From the NCBI GenBank assembly GCA_019114445.1, contig DXFL01000020.1, forward strand, positions 62,001-126,000: DNA of 64,000 bases, written 5' to 3'. Source of the DNA: Candidatus Barnesiella excrementigallinarum. Its GTDB lineage: Bacteria; Bacteroidota; Bacteroidia; Bacteroidales; Barnesiellaceae. The notes under the pieces were generated by a model. The model was not told where the DNA came from. It was given only the letters and a program-made list of their open reading frames with translations, and did not search any database. This document shows, piece by piece, positions 52,728-62,059 of the stretch; position 1 is the first letter of the stretch; every line of letters begins with the position of its first letter. The position numbers and the translations under genes were made by a program.

Positions 52728-54476
52728 ATGGGGATAGGAATGCGAAAATATGGATTAATGGGATTGCAATGCCTGATATTGGGTATTGTTCTCATGGGTT
52801 GTGCCCTACATAAAGATGTAGCGAAGAGCGAAGGGCTATCGTTTGATGAGCAGCGAAAATTTGATTATTTTTATTTGGAGGCCGAACGGCTGAAAGCGAT
52901 CGGGGAGAACGATGCGGCTTTCGATTTGATGAGCCGGGCCGTCGAAATAGATACGACCAGTGCCGCCGCCCGTTTCTTTTTAGCTCCCTACTATTTGCGT
53001 TTGGGCCGTTATGAACAGGCTCGAAAGGACTTGTGCTATGCTGCCGAAAAGTATCCCGATAATTATTGGTACAATGCGGTATATGCCAATTTTTCACAGC
53101 AAAGCGGCCACCACGACGAAGCCATAAGGATATGGTCCCGGTTGTTGAAAAAGAATCCCGACAAGAGCGAAATAAATTCGGCTTTGGCCGAAGCATATAC
53201 AGCCAAAGGCGACATTAAGTCGGCCGTGGCCTGTTACGACAGCATGGAACTTTCGATGGGTATGATGGAGCCTATTACCATAGAGAAATTGAAACTGTAT
53301 GAGTATATGGGCGATCGAGAGGCTATGGTTTCCGAAGCCGAAAAGTTGCAACGCACATTCCCTCAAAATACCGATTATATGCGGCTTTTGGGCGATATCT
53401 ATTTGGAGGCGGGAAACGATTCGGCGGCGCTGTCGATGTACGACAAAGCGTTGGAAACAGAACCCGAGAATGGCTATATTTATTTGTCGAGAGCCGGTTA
53501 TTACGAAAAGAAAGGCGACTCGATTGCCTATAATAACGAGATTCGCAATGCTTTGATAAACCGCCACATCGATGTCGATACGAAGTTGAGTATTTTCAGT
53601 ACGTATATTGTGGACTTGATGAAGAAAAATCAGGAGCTCAACCGGGTAGATTCGCTTTTTGCCGAAATGCTGGAACAGTACCCGCAAGAGGAGCCGGTTC
53701 ATCGCCTTTTTGGAATGTATCTGTCGAGCCGCAAGGAGTTTGCCAAAGCCGAGGAGCAATATGCTTTTGCAGCGGATTTGTCGCCTACCAATCCCGAAAA
53801 CTGGTTGCAGTTGATAGGTTTGTATCTTTATCAGGAAAAATATCCCGAAGTGATACAGGTGGGTAAAAGAGCCATACAATATGTTCCCGACCAAAAGGAC
53901 ATTTATATGTATGTGGCGGTAGCCAGTGCACAGACCAAGAGTTACACCGAGGCGCTTGAAATGTTGGAAACGGGATTGACCTATGTCGATGAGGGCGATG
54001 GCGGGACGAAATCGTTTTTTTACGGACAGATGGGCGACGTCTATTATTCGGCAGGAGATCGCGACAAGGCGTATGAAATGTACGATAAAGCCTTGCTGTA
54101 CAATGCTTCGAATATTCCGGTGCTGAACAATTACAGCTATTTCTTGGCGGTGGAAGGACGCGATTTGGGTAAAGCCGAGCGAATGAGTGCACAAACGGTG
54201 AAGGCCGAACCCGATAATGCCACTTACCTCGATACCTATGCTTGGATATTTTTTAAGCAGGGCAATTACTCTTTGGCGCGGCTTTATATGAAGAATGCTT
54301 TGGATAAAGCCGAGGCACCGAGTGCCGAATTGTTTGAGCATTACGGCGATATTTTGTTTATGTTGGGCGAGGTCGACGAAGCCGTGGAGTATTGGCAAAA
54401 GGCGCTCGACACGGGAAGCGAGTCGGCCGATTTGTTGAAGGAGAAGATTAAGCAAAAGAAATATATAGAGAAATGA
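52728..54476 (+). CDS. TPR-repeat lipoprotein
   Basis: 582 residues. The signal ends VLMGC (Cys about 25). The rest is a chain of TPR units, at least ten (AFDLMSRAVEIDTTSAAARF, LLGDIYLEAGNDSAALSMYD, MGDVYYSAGDRDKAYEMYD, LFEHYGDILFMLGEVDEAVEYW). It is anchored in the outer or inner membrane and probably works as a scaffold. It overlaps the next gene (DUF4292) by four bases and follows dut closely; the dut - TPR - DUF4292 - EnvC-like order is, as far as I know, common in Bacteroidales. Confidence 0.88.
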   Translation: MGIGMRKYGLMGLQCLILGIVLMGCALHKDVAKSEGLSFDEQRKFDYFYLEAERLKAIGENDAAFDLMSRAVEIDTTSAAARFFLAPYYLRLGRYEQARKDLCYAAEKYPDNYWYNAVYANFSQQSGHHDEAIRIWSRLLKKNPDKSEINSALAEAYTAKGDIKSAVACYDSMELSMGMMEPITIEKLKLYEYMGDREAMVSEAEKLQRTFPQNTDYMRLLGDIYLEAGNDSAALSMYDKALETEPENGYIYLSRAGYYEKKGDSIAYNNEIRNALINRHIDVDTKLSIFSTYIVDLMKKNQELNRVDSLFAEMLEQYPQEEPVHRLFGMYLSSRKEFAKAEEQYAFAADLSPTNPENWLQLIGLYLYQEKYPEVIQVGKRAIQYVPDQKDIYMYVAVASAQTKSYTEALEMLETGLTYVDEGDGGTKSFFYGQMGDVYYSAGDRDKAYEMYDKALLYNASNIPVLNNYSYFLAVEGRDLGKAERMSAQTVKAEPDNATYLDTYAWIFFKQGNYSLARLYMKNALDKAEAPSAELFEHYGDILFMLGEVDEAVEYWQKALDTGSESADLLKEKIKQKKYIEK

Positions 54477-55303
54477 GATATGCACGAATTTTGGCCTGTT
54501 TGGCCGTGTTGGCGATTTTGGCGGGTTGTAAAAGCGGAAAGGAGTTGACCTCTCGTCAGTCTGTCCCGCAGGAGGTTGTCAACAACTTCGAGTTGTTGAC
54601 CGCATCGTATCCCGAATGGACGACTTTTTCTTCGAAAGGTTCGGCCACATTTTCATTCGGTTCGGGCAGTTCGCTCAGTGCCTCTACACAAGTGCGTATG
54701 ATTCGGGGCGAGGCGTTGCAAGTTTCGGTGAGAGTTTTGTTGGGGATAGAGGTAGCGCGGGTATATATGACAGCCGACAGCCTTTTCATAATGGATAAAA
54801 TGCAGAAACGCTATCTGTCCGAGTCGTTGCAGAGCATAGGCAACCGATTGTCCAATCCCATATCGTTGCAAACCATACAAGATGCTTTGTTGGGAAGGAT
54901 ATTTTTGTTGAAAAGCGAGACAAATTCGTATACGTTGGCCGATTTTGAGGTGGTCGATAATGGATCTTCGCGATGGAGCCTTTCGCCCCGGGACCGGGAT
55001 AGTCGGTTTGGGTATCGGTTCGATTTAGAAGGGACGAAATTGCTTTCTACGGTATTGACTTCGTCGGGCGGGAGCAAGGCGATAAATTGTTCCTATTCGC
55101 AATTCATCAAACAGGGGCAAAGCGGGAATTTCCCTACGGAAATGAAAATCACGTTGAAGGGTTTGAGCTTCCCGATAGCTTTGAATCTTGGCTATGATTC
55201 CTCTTCCATTTCTTGGAACGGGAAGTTGAGTATAGAAAAACCCGATTTGTCGAGGTACACTCGCCTCTCGGCTACACAGTTGTTGAAGGAGTTGTCGTTA
55301 TGA
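54473..55303 (+). CDS. DUF4292 lipoprotein
   Basis: 276 residues. The lipoprotein signal ends AILAGC (Cys18). After a short linker the DUF4292 beta domain begins (TFSSKGSATFSFGSGSSLSA, LLGIEVARVYMTADSLFIMD, RYLSESLQSIGNRLSNPIS). The half-barrel pattern resembles LolA/LolB-type lipid carriers. A role in lipoprotein or lipid handling at the outer membrane is inferred from the fold only. It overlaps the TPR gene (ATGA) and the EnvC-like gene (ATGA), giving translational coupling throughout. Confidence 0.87.
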   Translation: MRYARILACLAVLAILAGCKSGKELTSRQSVPQEVVNNFELLTASYPEWTTFSSKGSATFSFGSGSSLSASTQVRMIRGEALQVSVRVLLGIEVARVYMTADSLFIMDKMQKRYLSESLQSIGNRLSNPISLQTIQDALLGRIFLLKSETNSYTLADFEVVDNGSSRWSLSPRDRDSRFGYRFDLEGTKLLSTVLTSSGGSKAINCSYSQFIKQGQSGNFPTEMKITLKGLSFPIALNLGYDSSSISWNGKLSIEKPDLSRYTRLSATQLLKELSL

Positions 55304-56541
55304 AAAGATTTTTAGTCATATTCTGTTTGTGCTTGGGCGTTTCGACAACACTTTTTTCGCAGACTCTCGAAATGGAGAAGTTGCGGAAAAACCGGGAACA
55401 GACACTAAAAGAATTGAATGAGACCAACAAGAAACTCGATAAGACGCTGCGTAGCGCCAAAAGTTCGTTGAACGAGTTGAATAGTATTACAGCCGAAATA
55501 AAACAACAGCGTAACCTCATTGCAAAGATAAACAAGGAAATAGCTGTGATTAATCGCAAACAGCGGGCGGTAAAGGATACTATTTATCTGTTGCAAAAAG
55601 ATTTGACAGCCAAAAAGCGTAGCTATGCCAACGCGGTGAAGCGTATGGGACATCAGCGGTCGGAGTACGACGAATTGATGTTTATCTTTTCGGCTTCGTC
55701 GTTGAGCCAGTCGTATCGTCGGGCTCGTTATTTGAAAGAATATTCGGCGTGGCGTAAACGGCAGGCTGCCGAAATTGCCGAGCGTAAACAGCAGTTGGAG
55801 GAGTTGCAGAAACAATTGGCGAAGAGCGTTGCCGAAAAGAATGCCGTGTTGAAGGAACGCAATGCCGAAGCCGAGGTATTGAAAAAACAAGAGGGCAGCA
55901 AACGTACCTTGATTGCCGGATTGAAGAAGCAGGAGCGGCAACTGAAAAAAGAGATAGAACGAAAGCGCAAACAAGCCGAGGCTTTGGACCGTAAGTTGGA
56001 ACAACTCATCGCCGAGGAGGAACGCAAGTCGTCGGATAGAGCGAATAAGGCCAAAGGCGGAACGGCCACCGCCCAACGTTCGACCAAAGGGTACAAGATG
56101 ACCAAAGAGGAGTTGGCCCTGTCGGGCAGCTTTGAAAAGAACAAAGGGAAATTACCCTTCCCGTTGTCGGGCAGTTATAAGATTGTGGCCCATTTCGGTA
56201 TCCAGCGGCATCCCGAATTACGCTACGTGCAGACCGAAAACAGCGGAATCGATATAGAGACTACACCGGGTACAAAAGCACGGTCGGTATTCGACGGCGT
56301 TGTCTCCCGCATTTTCGTGACGCCGGGGTATAACAGTACCATTATTGTTCGTCACGGTAATTACCTCACGATTTATGCCAACCTGAGCGAGGTGTATGTG
56401 CGGGCGGGCGAGAAGGTAACGACCGGGCAGAATTTGGGAAAAATCTATTCCGATTCGCAAGACGGCAACCGTACGATACTTACTTTCCAGTTGTGGAAGG
56501 AACGGACGAAACTGAATCCTGAATCGTGGCTTAACCTGTAA
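55300..56541 (+). CDS. EnvC-like coiled-coil protein with degenerate LytM (M23) domain
   Basis: 413 residues from ATG 55300 (MKRFLVIFCLCLG), chosen because it overlaps the upstream stop and starts a good signal peptide. About 25-265 is a long coiled coil. The last 130 residues are a LytM fold (YKIVAHFGIQRHPELRY, TPGTKARSVFDGVVSRI, HGNYLTIYANLSEVY). Of the usual zinc ligands, the HxxxD histidine is Asn in NSGID, the HxH region reads HGNYLTIYANL with Asn for His, and LHFEL is LTFQL. It is therefore most likely a non-catalytic amidase activator in cell division, like EnvC. Confidence 0.88.
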   Translation: MKRFLVIFCLCLGVSTTLFSQTLEMEKLRKNREQTLKELNETNKKLDKTLRSAKSSLNELNSITAEIKQQRNLIAKINKEIAVINRKQRAVKDTIYLLQKDLTAKKRSYANAVKRMGHQRSEYDELMFIFSASSLSQSYRRARYLKEYSAWRKRQAAEIAERKQQLEELQKQLAKSVAEKNAVLKERNAEAEVLKKQEGSKRTLIAGLKKQERQLKKEIERKRKQAEALDRKLEQLIAEEERKSSDRANKAKGGTATAQRSTKGYKMTKEELALSGSFEKNKGKLPFPLSGSYKIVAHFGIQRHPELRYVQTENSGIDIETTPGTKARSVFDGVVSRIFVTPGYNSTIIVRHGNYLTIYANLSEVYVRAGEKVTTGQNLGKIYSDSQDGNRTILTFQLWKERTKLNPESWLNL

Positions 56542-56555
56542 AAAGAGAAGATGTT

Positions 56556-57488
56556 ATGGAGATTCATCGCTATACTGCGGCTTATCGTCGGGATTGGAAC
56601 GATTTTGTAAACGAGTCGTCGAACGGTACGTTTCTGTTTTTGCGGGAATATATGGAGTATCATGCCGACCGCTTTACCGATTATTCGCTTTTGATTTATG
56701 AAGGGAATAAGTTGTTGGCGCTGCTCCCGGCCAATAAAACGGGCGATGTGCTTTATTCGCACGCCGGACTTACTTATGGCGGACTGATTGTTACCACTCG
56801 CAACACAACGGTACAAGTGCTTGAAATTATGCAATTAATAGTCGATTTCTTGCGAAAAGAGCGATTTGTCAAATGGGTGTACAAGTGTGTGCCCCATATA
56901 TACCACCGTTATCCCTCGGAAGCCGATGTGTATGCTTTGTTTAGGCTGGGTGCCCGGTGGGTGGGGTGTAATATTTCGTCGACGGTCGAACAGGCTTGTC
57001 CGTTACGCTTTCGGGCCGATCGCCGCAGCCGTATAAAGAAAGCACAGCAAGCCGGCTTACAGGTAGTCGAGACGACCGATTTCGCTCCTTTTTGGTCTAT
57101 CTTGGAATCCAATTTACAAGAGCGATTTCGGGTGAAACCGGTTCATTCGTTAGCCGAGATAGAGTTGCTTCACAGCCGTTTCCCCGATCGCATACGCCAT
57201 TTTGTAACCATGCGCGACGGGGTGGTACTGGCGGGCAGCGTGGTTTACGACACGGGTATTGTGGCTCATGCGCAATATACTTCGGCTTCGGCCGAAGGAA
57301 AATCTTCGGGAGCTCTCGATCTGTTATATGGGAAAGTCATTGGCGAGATATTTGCCAGTCGCAAATGGTTCGATTTCGGGCAGTCGACCGAAGATATGGG
57401 TCATTATCTTAATGAAGGGCTTATTACCCAAAAGGAAGGTTTCGGGTGTCGTGCGATAGCCTATAACATATATGAAATTGCGCTATGA
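56556..57488 (+). CDS. GNAT/FemAB-like acyltransferase
   Basis: 310 residues. Two acyltransferase-like halves are seen; the second has FVTMRDGVVLAGSVVYDTG, AHAQYTSASAEGKSSGALDLLYGKVI and KWFDFGQSTEDMGHYLNEGL, typical of FemAB-like GNAT enzymes. RRSRIKKAQQAG matches the basic motif of such enzymes that work on cell-wall or glycan precursors. It starts 14 bases after the EnvC-like gene and overlaps the flippase gene by four bases. A role in modifying a lipid-linked glycan is likely but the substrate is not readable. Confidence 0.78.
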   Translation: MEIHRYTAAYRRDWNDFVNESSNGTFLFLREYMEYHADRFTDYSLLIYEGNKLLALLPANKTGDVLYSHAGLTYGGLIVTTRNTTVQVLEIMQLIVDFLRKERFVKWVYKCVPHIYHRYPSEADVYALFRLGARWVGCNISSTVEQACPLRFRADRRSRIKKAQQAGLQVVETTDFAPFWSILESNLQERFRVKPVHSLAEIELLHSRFPDRIRHFVTMRDGVVLAGSVVYDTGIVAHAQYTSASAEGKSSGALDLLYGKVIGEIFASRKWFDFGQSTEDMGHYLNEGLITQKEGFGCRAIAYNIYEIAL

Positions 57489-58936
57489 ACGAAGGAGAGG
57501 AGAAAAATCTGTACCGTACTATCGTGAAGGCGACCGGCCTTTTCGGGGGGACACAGGTCTTTACTATCCTCTGCTCGATTATTAAAACCAAGCTGGTGGC
57601 AGTGTGGTTGGGCGAAGTAGGCGTGGGTATCATTGGGTTGTATAACAATACGGTGGAGATGATCTCTTCGCTCACGAAGTTGGGTATCGGTACCAGTTCG
57701 GTGCGCGATTTGTCGAGAGCCTTTAAATCGGGCGACCTTAGCCGATTTAGCGAATTGGTAACGGTTGTGCGCCGTTGGATTTGGTTTACGGGATTATTGG
57801 GGGCGGTGGTTATGCTCACCTTTGCCCCCGTGTTGAGCCGTTATACGTTTGGCGACGATACCCACATTTGGGGATATGTATTTTTGTCGTGTACATTGCT
57901 GTTCACTTCGCTCACCGAGGGAGAGCGAGCTGTGATACAGGCGTCGGAACGTTTGCGCGTATTGGCCCGATGTTCGGTTTTAGGTTCGTTTTTGGCTCTG
58001 TTGCTGTCGTTGCCGCTATTCTATTTTTTCGGAATTTCGGGTATCGTGCCGGCAATTATTGTTCACACGTTTGCAATTTGGATTGTTACCGTTTTGTTGG
58101 GACGTCGCATGAAGATCAAACCGGTGCCGATGAGTTGGGGCGAAACCTATCGACAGGGAAAGCATATCGCTTCGTTGGGAATTTACATGACGGTGAGCGG
58201 TTTCGTTACGACACTATACTCCTATTTGTTTGTCGCTTGGCTCAATCATCGTGGCGGTACGGGAGAAGTGGGATTTTTTCAGGCCGGCTATACGTTGGTC
58301 ATGCAGTATGTGGGTTTGGTCTTTACGGCGATGTCGATGGAGTATTATCCCCGATTGTCGGCAGTGTGCGAGGATCGGCAACTGTTATCGAAGCATGTTT
58401 CGCAGCAGATAGAGACTTCGTTGTTGATTTTAGCCCCTTTCATTTCGCTTTTTATCGTCATGCAGACGGTGATTATACATATATTATATACGGCCGATTT
58501 TTTAGTGATAGGGGGGTATATCTCGTGGGCGGCATTGGGTATGCTGCTACGAGCCTTCTCGTGGAGTGTCAGTTTCGTGCTGTTGGCTAAGGGAGCCGGT
58601 CGTCTCTACCTGATTACCGAGGTTTTGGCCGATACATTGATGTTTGTCCTTTATTTGGTGGGATATACCCAGTGGGGATTGACCGGTGTAGGTGTAGCCT
58701 ATCTGTTGGCGTACTTGTTTTCGGGAGTGGGTATTTATTTGCTTTGCCGGATAAAGTTTGGGCTTCGTGTCTCTTCGCGGGTATTTGTGTTATTGGTGCT
58801 TGGTGTAATGGGATGTGCGGCTGTGTTGTTGCTGTGGCATAGCGATTATGTGATAGGCGCTTGGGTGGTTACGGCGGCGTGGGTGCTTCTGTCGGGAGTG
58901 CAGTTAAAACGGCGTTTGTCGCAACCGGGAGGCTGA
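57485..58936 (+). CDS. Wzx-type polysaccharide flippase (O-antigen translocase)
   Basis: 483 residues with about 12-14 membrane segments in the MATE/MVF-like arrangement. TGLFGGTQVFTILCSIIKTKLVAVWLG and GLYNNTVEMISSLTKLGIG mark the N terminus of Wzx/RfbX proteins. It moves lipid-linked oligosaccharides across the inner membrane. It is coupled to the acyltransferase gene upstream and followed by a glycosyltransferase after 69 bases. No Wzy polymerase is present nearby. Confidence 0.9.
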   Translation: MNEGEEKNLYRTIVKATGLFGGTQVFTILCSIIKTKLVAVWLGEVGVGIIGLYNNTVEMISSLTKLGIGTSSVRDLSRAFKSGDLSRFSELVTVVRRWIWFTGLLGAVVMLTFAPVLSRYTFGDDTHIWGYVFLSCTLLFTSLTEGERAVIQASERLRVLARCSVLGSFLALLLSLPLFYFFGISGIVPAIIVHTFAIWIVTVLLGRRMKIKPVPMSWGETYRQGKHIASLGIYMTVSGFVTTLYSYLFVAWLNHRGGTGEVGFFQAGYTLVMQYVGLVFTAMSMEYYPRLSAVCEDRQLLSKHVSQQIETSLLILAPFISLFIVMQTVIIHILYTADFLVIGGYISWAALGMLLRAFSWSVSFVLLAKGAGRLYLITEVLADTLMFVLYLVGYTQWGLTGVGVAYLLAYLFSGVGIYLLCRIKFGLRVSSRVFVLLVLGVMGCAAVLLLWHSDYVIGAWVVTAAWVLLSGVQLKRRLSQPGG

Positions 58937-59005
58937 GTATGGCAATAACCGGGAAGCGATTGACGTTTTTCAAATAAGAATGATATTCAAGAAGAGTATA
59001 GATTC

Positions 59006-60115
59006 ATGAAGATATTGTTAGTAGGCGATTATAGCAACTATCACCGGGCGTTGTCGTTAGCGCTGCGCCGTTTGGGGCACGAGGTTGTGGTGGCTTCGGA
59101 CGGTTCCCGCTGGATGAATACCGGCCGGGATATAGATACTTCGCGGCCTTTCAAGAACAAGGTAGGGGGATTGTTGTTGTGGTGGAAGCTAAGCCGGTTG
59201 CTACAATCGCGTTTGGAAGGGTATGATATTGTGCAAATAAATTCACCTGTGTTCATGTCCTTGCATCCCTATCGGTTGAAGCCGTTGTTCGACCGATTGG
59301 TCGAGAGGAATGGGGCGGTTTATCTTACAGCTATGGGCACCGATTCGTATTATATTGATTTTTGCCTGTCGGGGGCCTTGCGATATAGCGAATGGCAAAT
59401 AGGCGATAAGCTTTCGCCTCTTGCCCTTGCCCAGCATGATGAACTTTTGCGTTGGCAGGCTCCGGTGCTGACCGATTATACCCGGTATGTGTATGAACAT
59501 ATCGATGGGGTAGTGAGCGGTTTGTATGAATATCACGAATGCTGCAAACGAATTGTGCCTCCATCGAAGCTCGCTTATGCCGGCATTCCTATCGATACCG
59601 ATTCGTTGACAATGGCTCATGGCGACGAAATTCCTGCAAAGGTAAAATTGTTTTTGGGTGTGCATAAGGAGCGTATGGTCGAAAAAGGAACCGACCGAAT
59701 GTTTGCTGCCGCTCGAAAAGTGGTAGAACGGTATCCCGACAAGTGCGAGTTGGTTTATGTAGAGAATCGTCCTTATAGCGAGTATGTGAAATTGATGCGC
59801 TCGTCGCACGTGGTACTCGACCAACTTTACAGCTATACTCCCGCCACCAATGCGCTGTTGGCGATGGCTCAGGGTTTGGTGGTCGTGAGCGGGGCGGAAC
59901 CGGAATATTACAATTTCATTGGGGAGCAGGAGAATAGACCTATCGTCAACGCCATTCCCGACGATGAGAAACTGGTTTCGCAACTCGAAGATATTGTACT
60001 TCACCCCGAACGGCTTCCCGAACAGGCTCGCCGTAGTCGAGCGTTTGTAATAAAACACAATCGCGATGCGGTGGTAGCGCAACGCTTCCTCGATTTTTGG
60101 GCAACTCGTAGGTGA
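59006..60115 (+). CDS. Glycosyltransferase, GT4-like (GT-B fold)
   Basis: 369 residues. The N-terminal half begins MKILLVGDYSNYHRALSLALRRLGH, a nucleotide-fold start (shown in part: LLVGDYSNYHRALS). The C-terminal half has FLGVHKERMVEKGTDRMFAAA, VLDQLYSYTPATNALLAMAQGL and VVSGAEPEYY, the donor-binding region of GT-B enzymes, with the E-x7-E-like pattern weakly kept. It adds a sugar to a lipid-linked glycan; donor and acceptor are unknown. It ends three bases from the convergent GT2 gene. Confidence 0.82.
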   Translation: MKILLVGDYSNYHRALSLALRRLGHEVVVASDGSRWMNTGRDIDTSRPFKNKVGGLLLWWKLSRLLQSRLEGYDIVQINSPVFMSLHPYRLKPLFDRLVERNGAVYLTAMGTDSYYIDFCLSGALRYSEWQIGDKLSPLALAQHDELLRWQAPVLTDYTRYVYEHIDGVVSGLYEYHECCKRIVPPSKLAYAGIPIDTDSLTMAHGDEIPAKVKLFLGVHKERMVEKGTDRMFAAARKVVERYPDKCELVYVENRPYSEYVKLMRSSHVVLDQLYSYTPATNALLAMAQGLVVVSGAEPEYYNFIGEQENRPIVNAIPDDEKLVSQLEDIVLHPERLPEQARRSRAFVIKHNRDAVVAQRFLDFWATRR

Positions 60116-60118
60116 CGG

Positions 60119-61144
60119 TTACAACTGTTTTTTTATCCACTCTTTTCCTCTCGATAGGGTTAACAAAGCTCCGTCGGTGAGCCGTTGGTTTTTCCAGCGC
60201 AAGGCAATTTTCATTAATCGGAAGATAAGAGGCAGCCATGTGGCTTGTTGTACCATTTCGTAATCTTGCCGATAGACCTCTTCGATAAATGCCCATCGTT
60301 CGCGGGCAGGATAGTTCCCCTCGGCTGTGTATAGGGCATAAATCGATTGGTAGATGAGGTGAGCCCGTTCTTCCAAGATATAACGGTCGTACTCTTTGTT
60401 ATTATTAATTCCAAACTGTTGTTTAAGTTCCTGCCGTTGTGTATAAGCCTCTCTGGCATAGGCCGATAATTCTTTATACGGAAGTAGCCGGTTGGTAAGC
60501 GAATTTGTATTGCGCTTGATATAGAGATAATTCGACCGGTCGACGGTGGAGATAGATTGGCAATGTTTTACATATTCGAGTACGAATAGATGGTCCTCGC
60601 CGTAGGAGTAGCGAGGGTCGAATTGAATGTTGTATTGTTGTATGAGATCGTGTTTGTAGAGTTTGGCGCAAGGCCCTTTTGTTGTAGACCGAATTTCGGC
60701 ATCGGCAAAAAGGGTCCCTCGCTCGCGCTCGGACAGGGCTATGGTTGTATGGTCGAATCCGCACGTATTCGATCGTCCCGACCGTTCTTCGATAAGCGAT
60801 ATTCCTTGTATGGTCAGATCGGACGGGGCAAGAAGAAAGTCGGAGAGGTAGGTGGGAGTTACTCGATCGTCGGCATCGACGAATGTGATATATTCGCCCC
60901 GGGCAACGTCCATACCCCGGTTTCGTGTTCTCGATACGCCTGCATTGTGTTGGTGCAGGGCGACGATACGAGGATCTTGTGCGGCATATTGGTCGATAAT
61001 TGCCCCCGAACCATCGGTCGAACCGTCGTCGATTAAGAGGAGTTCGAACGACGGATAGTCCTGACAGCGTATGCTATCGATGCATACTGGCAGGAATCGT
61101 TCGGTGTTGTAAACCGGTATGATGACAGAGATGAGCGGTTTCAT
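60119..61144 (-). CDS. Glycosyltransferase family 2
   Basis: 341 residues. The GT-A fold shows ISVIIPVYNTERFLPVCIDSI, LLIDDGSTDGSG, NRGMDVARGEYITFVDADDRV (the DxD motif is DADD) and a helical C-terminal third. It transfers a hexose or similar to a glycan acceptor. It is read towards the GT4 gene; only three bases separate their ends. It belongs by content to the flippase cassette, but is transcribed from its own promoter. Confidence 0.92.
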   Translation of the reverse strand: MKPLISVIIPVYNTERFLPVCIDSIRCQDYPSFELLLIDDGSTDGSGAIIDQYAAQDPRIVALHQHNAGVSRTRNRGMDVARGEYITFVDADDRVTPTYLSDFLLAPSDLTIQGISLIEERSGRSNTCGFDHTTIALSERERGTLFADAEIRSTTKGPCAKLYKHDLIQQYNIQFDPRYSYGEDHLFVLEYVKHCQSISTVDRSNYLYIKRNTNSLTNRLLPYKELSAYAREAYTQRQELKQQFGINNNKEYDRYILEERAHLIYQSIYALYTAEGNYPARERWAFIEEVYRQDYEMVQQATWLPLIFRLMKIALRWKNQRLTDGALLTLSRGKEWIKKQL

Positions 61145-61181
61145 GACCTTTTGGTTTCGTAGGGATTGGTTGCTACCGAAA

Positions 61182-61189
61182 CAAAAGTA
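61182..61189 (-). promoter_or_regulatory. Predicted -7 box of the GT2 gene
   Basis: TACTTTTG on the minus strand, 37 bases upstream of the GT2 start. No -33 match is clear. Confidence 0.38.
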
Positions 61190-61321
61190 ATTATTTTTAG
61201 AGAAAAATTGGTGAAATCTCTTGTTGAAATAAATTTGTTGGGGAGATGAGCAAGACCGATTTGATTGATTGGAGATTTCGAAACCGAAACTTTTCTTACA
61301 AGAGATGTGTGATTATAGGGT

Positions 61322-62059
61322 TCAGGAGATATTCATTTTGTTTTGTCTCCGATAAGCCATGGGCGATATTTTTTTCTGTTTCTTGAAAAATTTGCAGAAA
61401 GAGGCTTGATCGGAAAAATGGAGAGTTTCGGCAATTTCGCCTATGGATATGCTGTCGTCTTCGAGCAATGTCATGGCTTGGTGAGTGATTTCATCGCAAA
61501 TGACCGTGTGAGGAGTTTTGCCAATCATCTCTTTGATGACACGGGTGAGGTGCTTGATAGAGATGCATAGGGAATCGGCGTAAAATTCGATGTGATGTTC
61601 TTTGGCAAAATGTTTCGAGACTAGTTTCATGAAGTTGAGTGTGATGAAATCGCGCCTGCTGAAGTAAGGGGGGATGTCGCTTTTTTCCTGTTGATAAAGG
61701 AGCATGATATTGCCCAGTTCGAGACTGAAACTTTTGAAATAAAGTTCGGTGAGTTCCTGTCGGAAGTAGTGGGTTGTACGGTCGAGAATGTCGTTTAGCA
61801 AATATAGTTGCCGTTCGAGAAGGATAAATTCGCCTTCGGTGAAATGCCATATAGGTATCTCTTTGCATTCTAAGGAATAGGGCAGCGACCCCGATATGGC
61901 AGCAGTGAACGTACAGAACAAGGTCTCGACGGCCACTTCGCTTTTGCCGGCCGAAGTGACGAAGGTGGGCGTGACTACCATGAAACGCCAAAGCAGTATG
62001 TTGAAAATTTTCGGGCTATATAGCCCAAACGGCACATACGACGAAAAATTCCTTACCAA
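61322..62059 (-). CDS. AraC family regulator, N-terminal part lost (chimeric start)
   Basis: 245 residues as an open frame, but only about residues 61-245 are AraC-like. The C-terminal helix-turn-helix pair is intact: FYADSLCISIKHLTRVIKEMIGK and ISIGEIAETLHFSDQASFCKFFKKQKK (shown in part: SIGEIAETLHFSDQASFCKF). The first ~60 residues are read antisense through an RND efflux gene, up to a junction near 61,880. Family members are about 280-300 residues, so ~100 N-terminal residues (ligand domain) are missing. The gene is probably non-functional or translated without its sensing domain. Related regulators sit divergently next to efflux operons. Confidence 0.75.
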   Translation of the reverse strand: MVRNFSSYVPFGLYSPKIFNILLWRFMVVTPTFVTSAGKSEVAVETLFCTFTAAISGSLPYSLECKEIPIWHFTEGEFILLERQLYLLNDILDRTTHYFRQELTELYFKSFSLELGNIMLLYQQEKSDIPPYFSRRDFITLNFMKLVSKHFAKEHHIEFYADSLCISIKHLTRVIKEMIGKTPHTVICDEITHQAMTLLEDDSISIGEIAETLHFSDQASFCKFFKKQKKISPMAYRRQNKMNIS

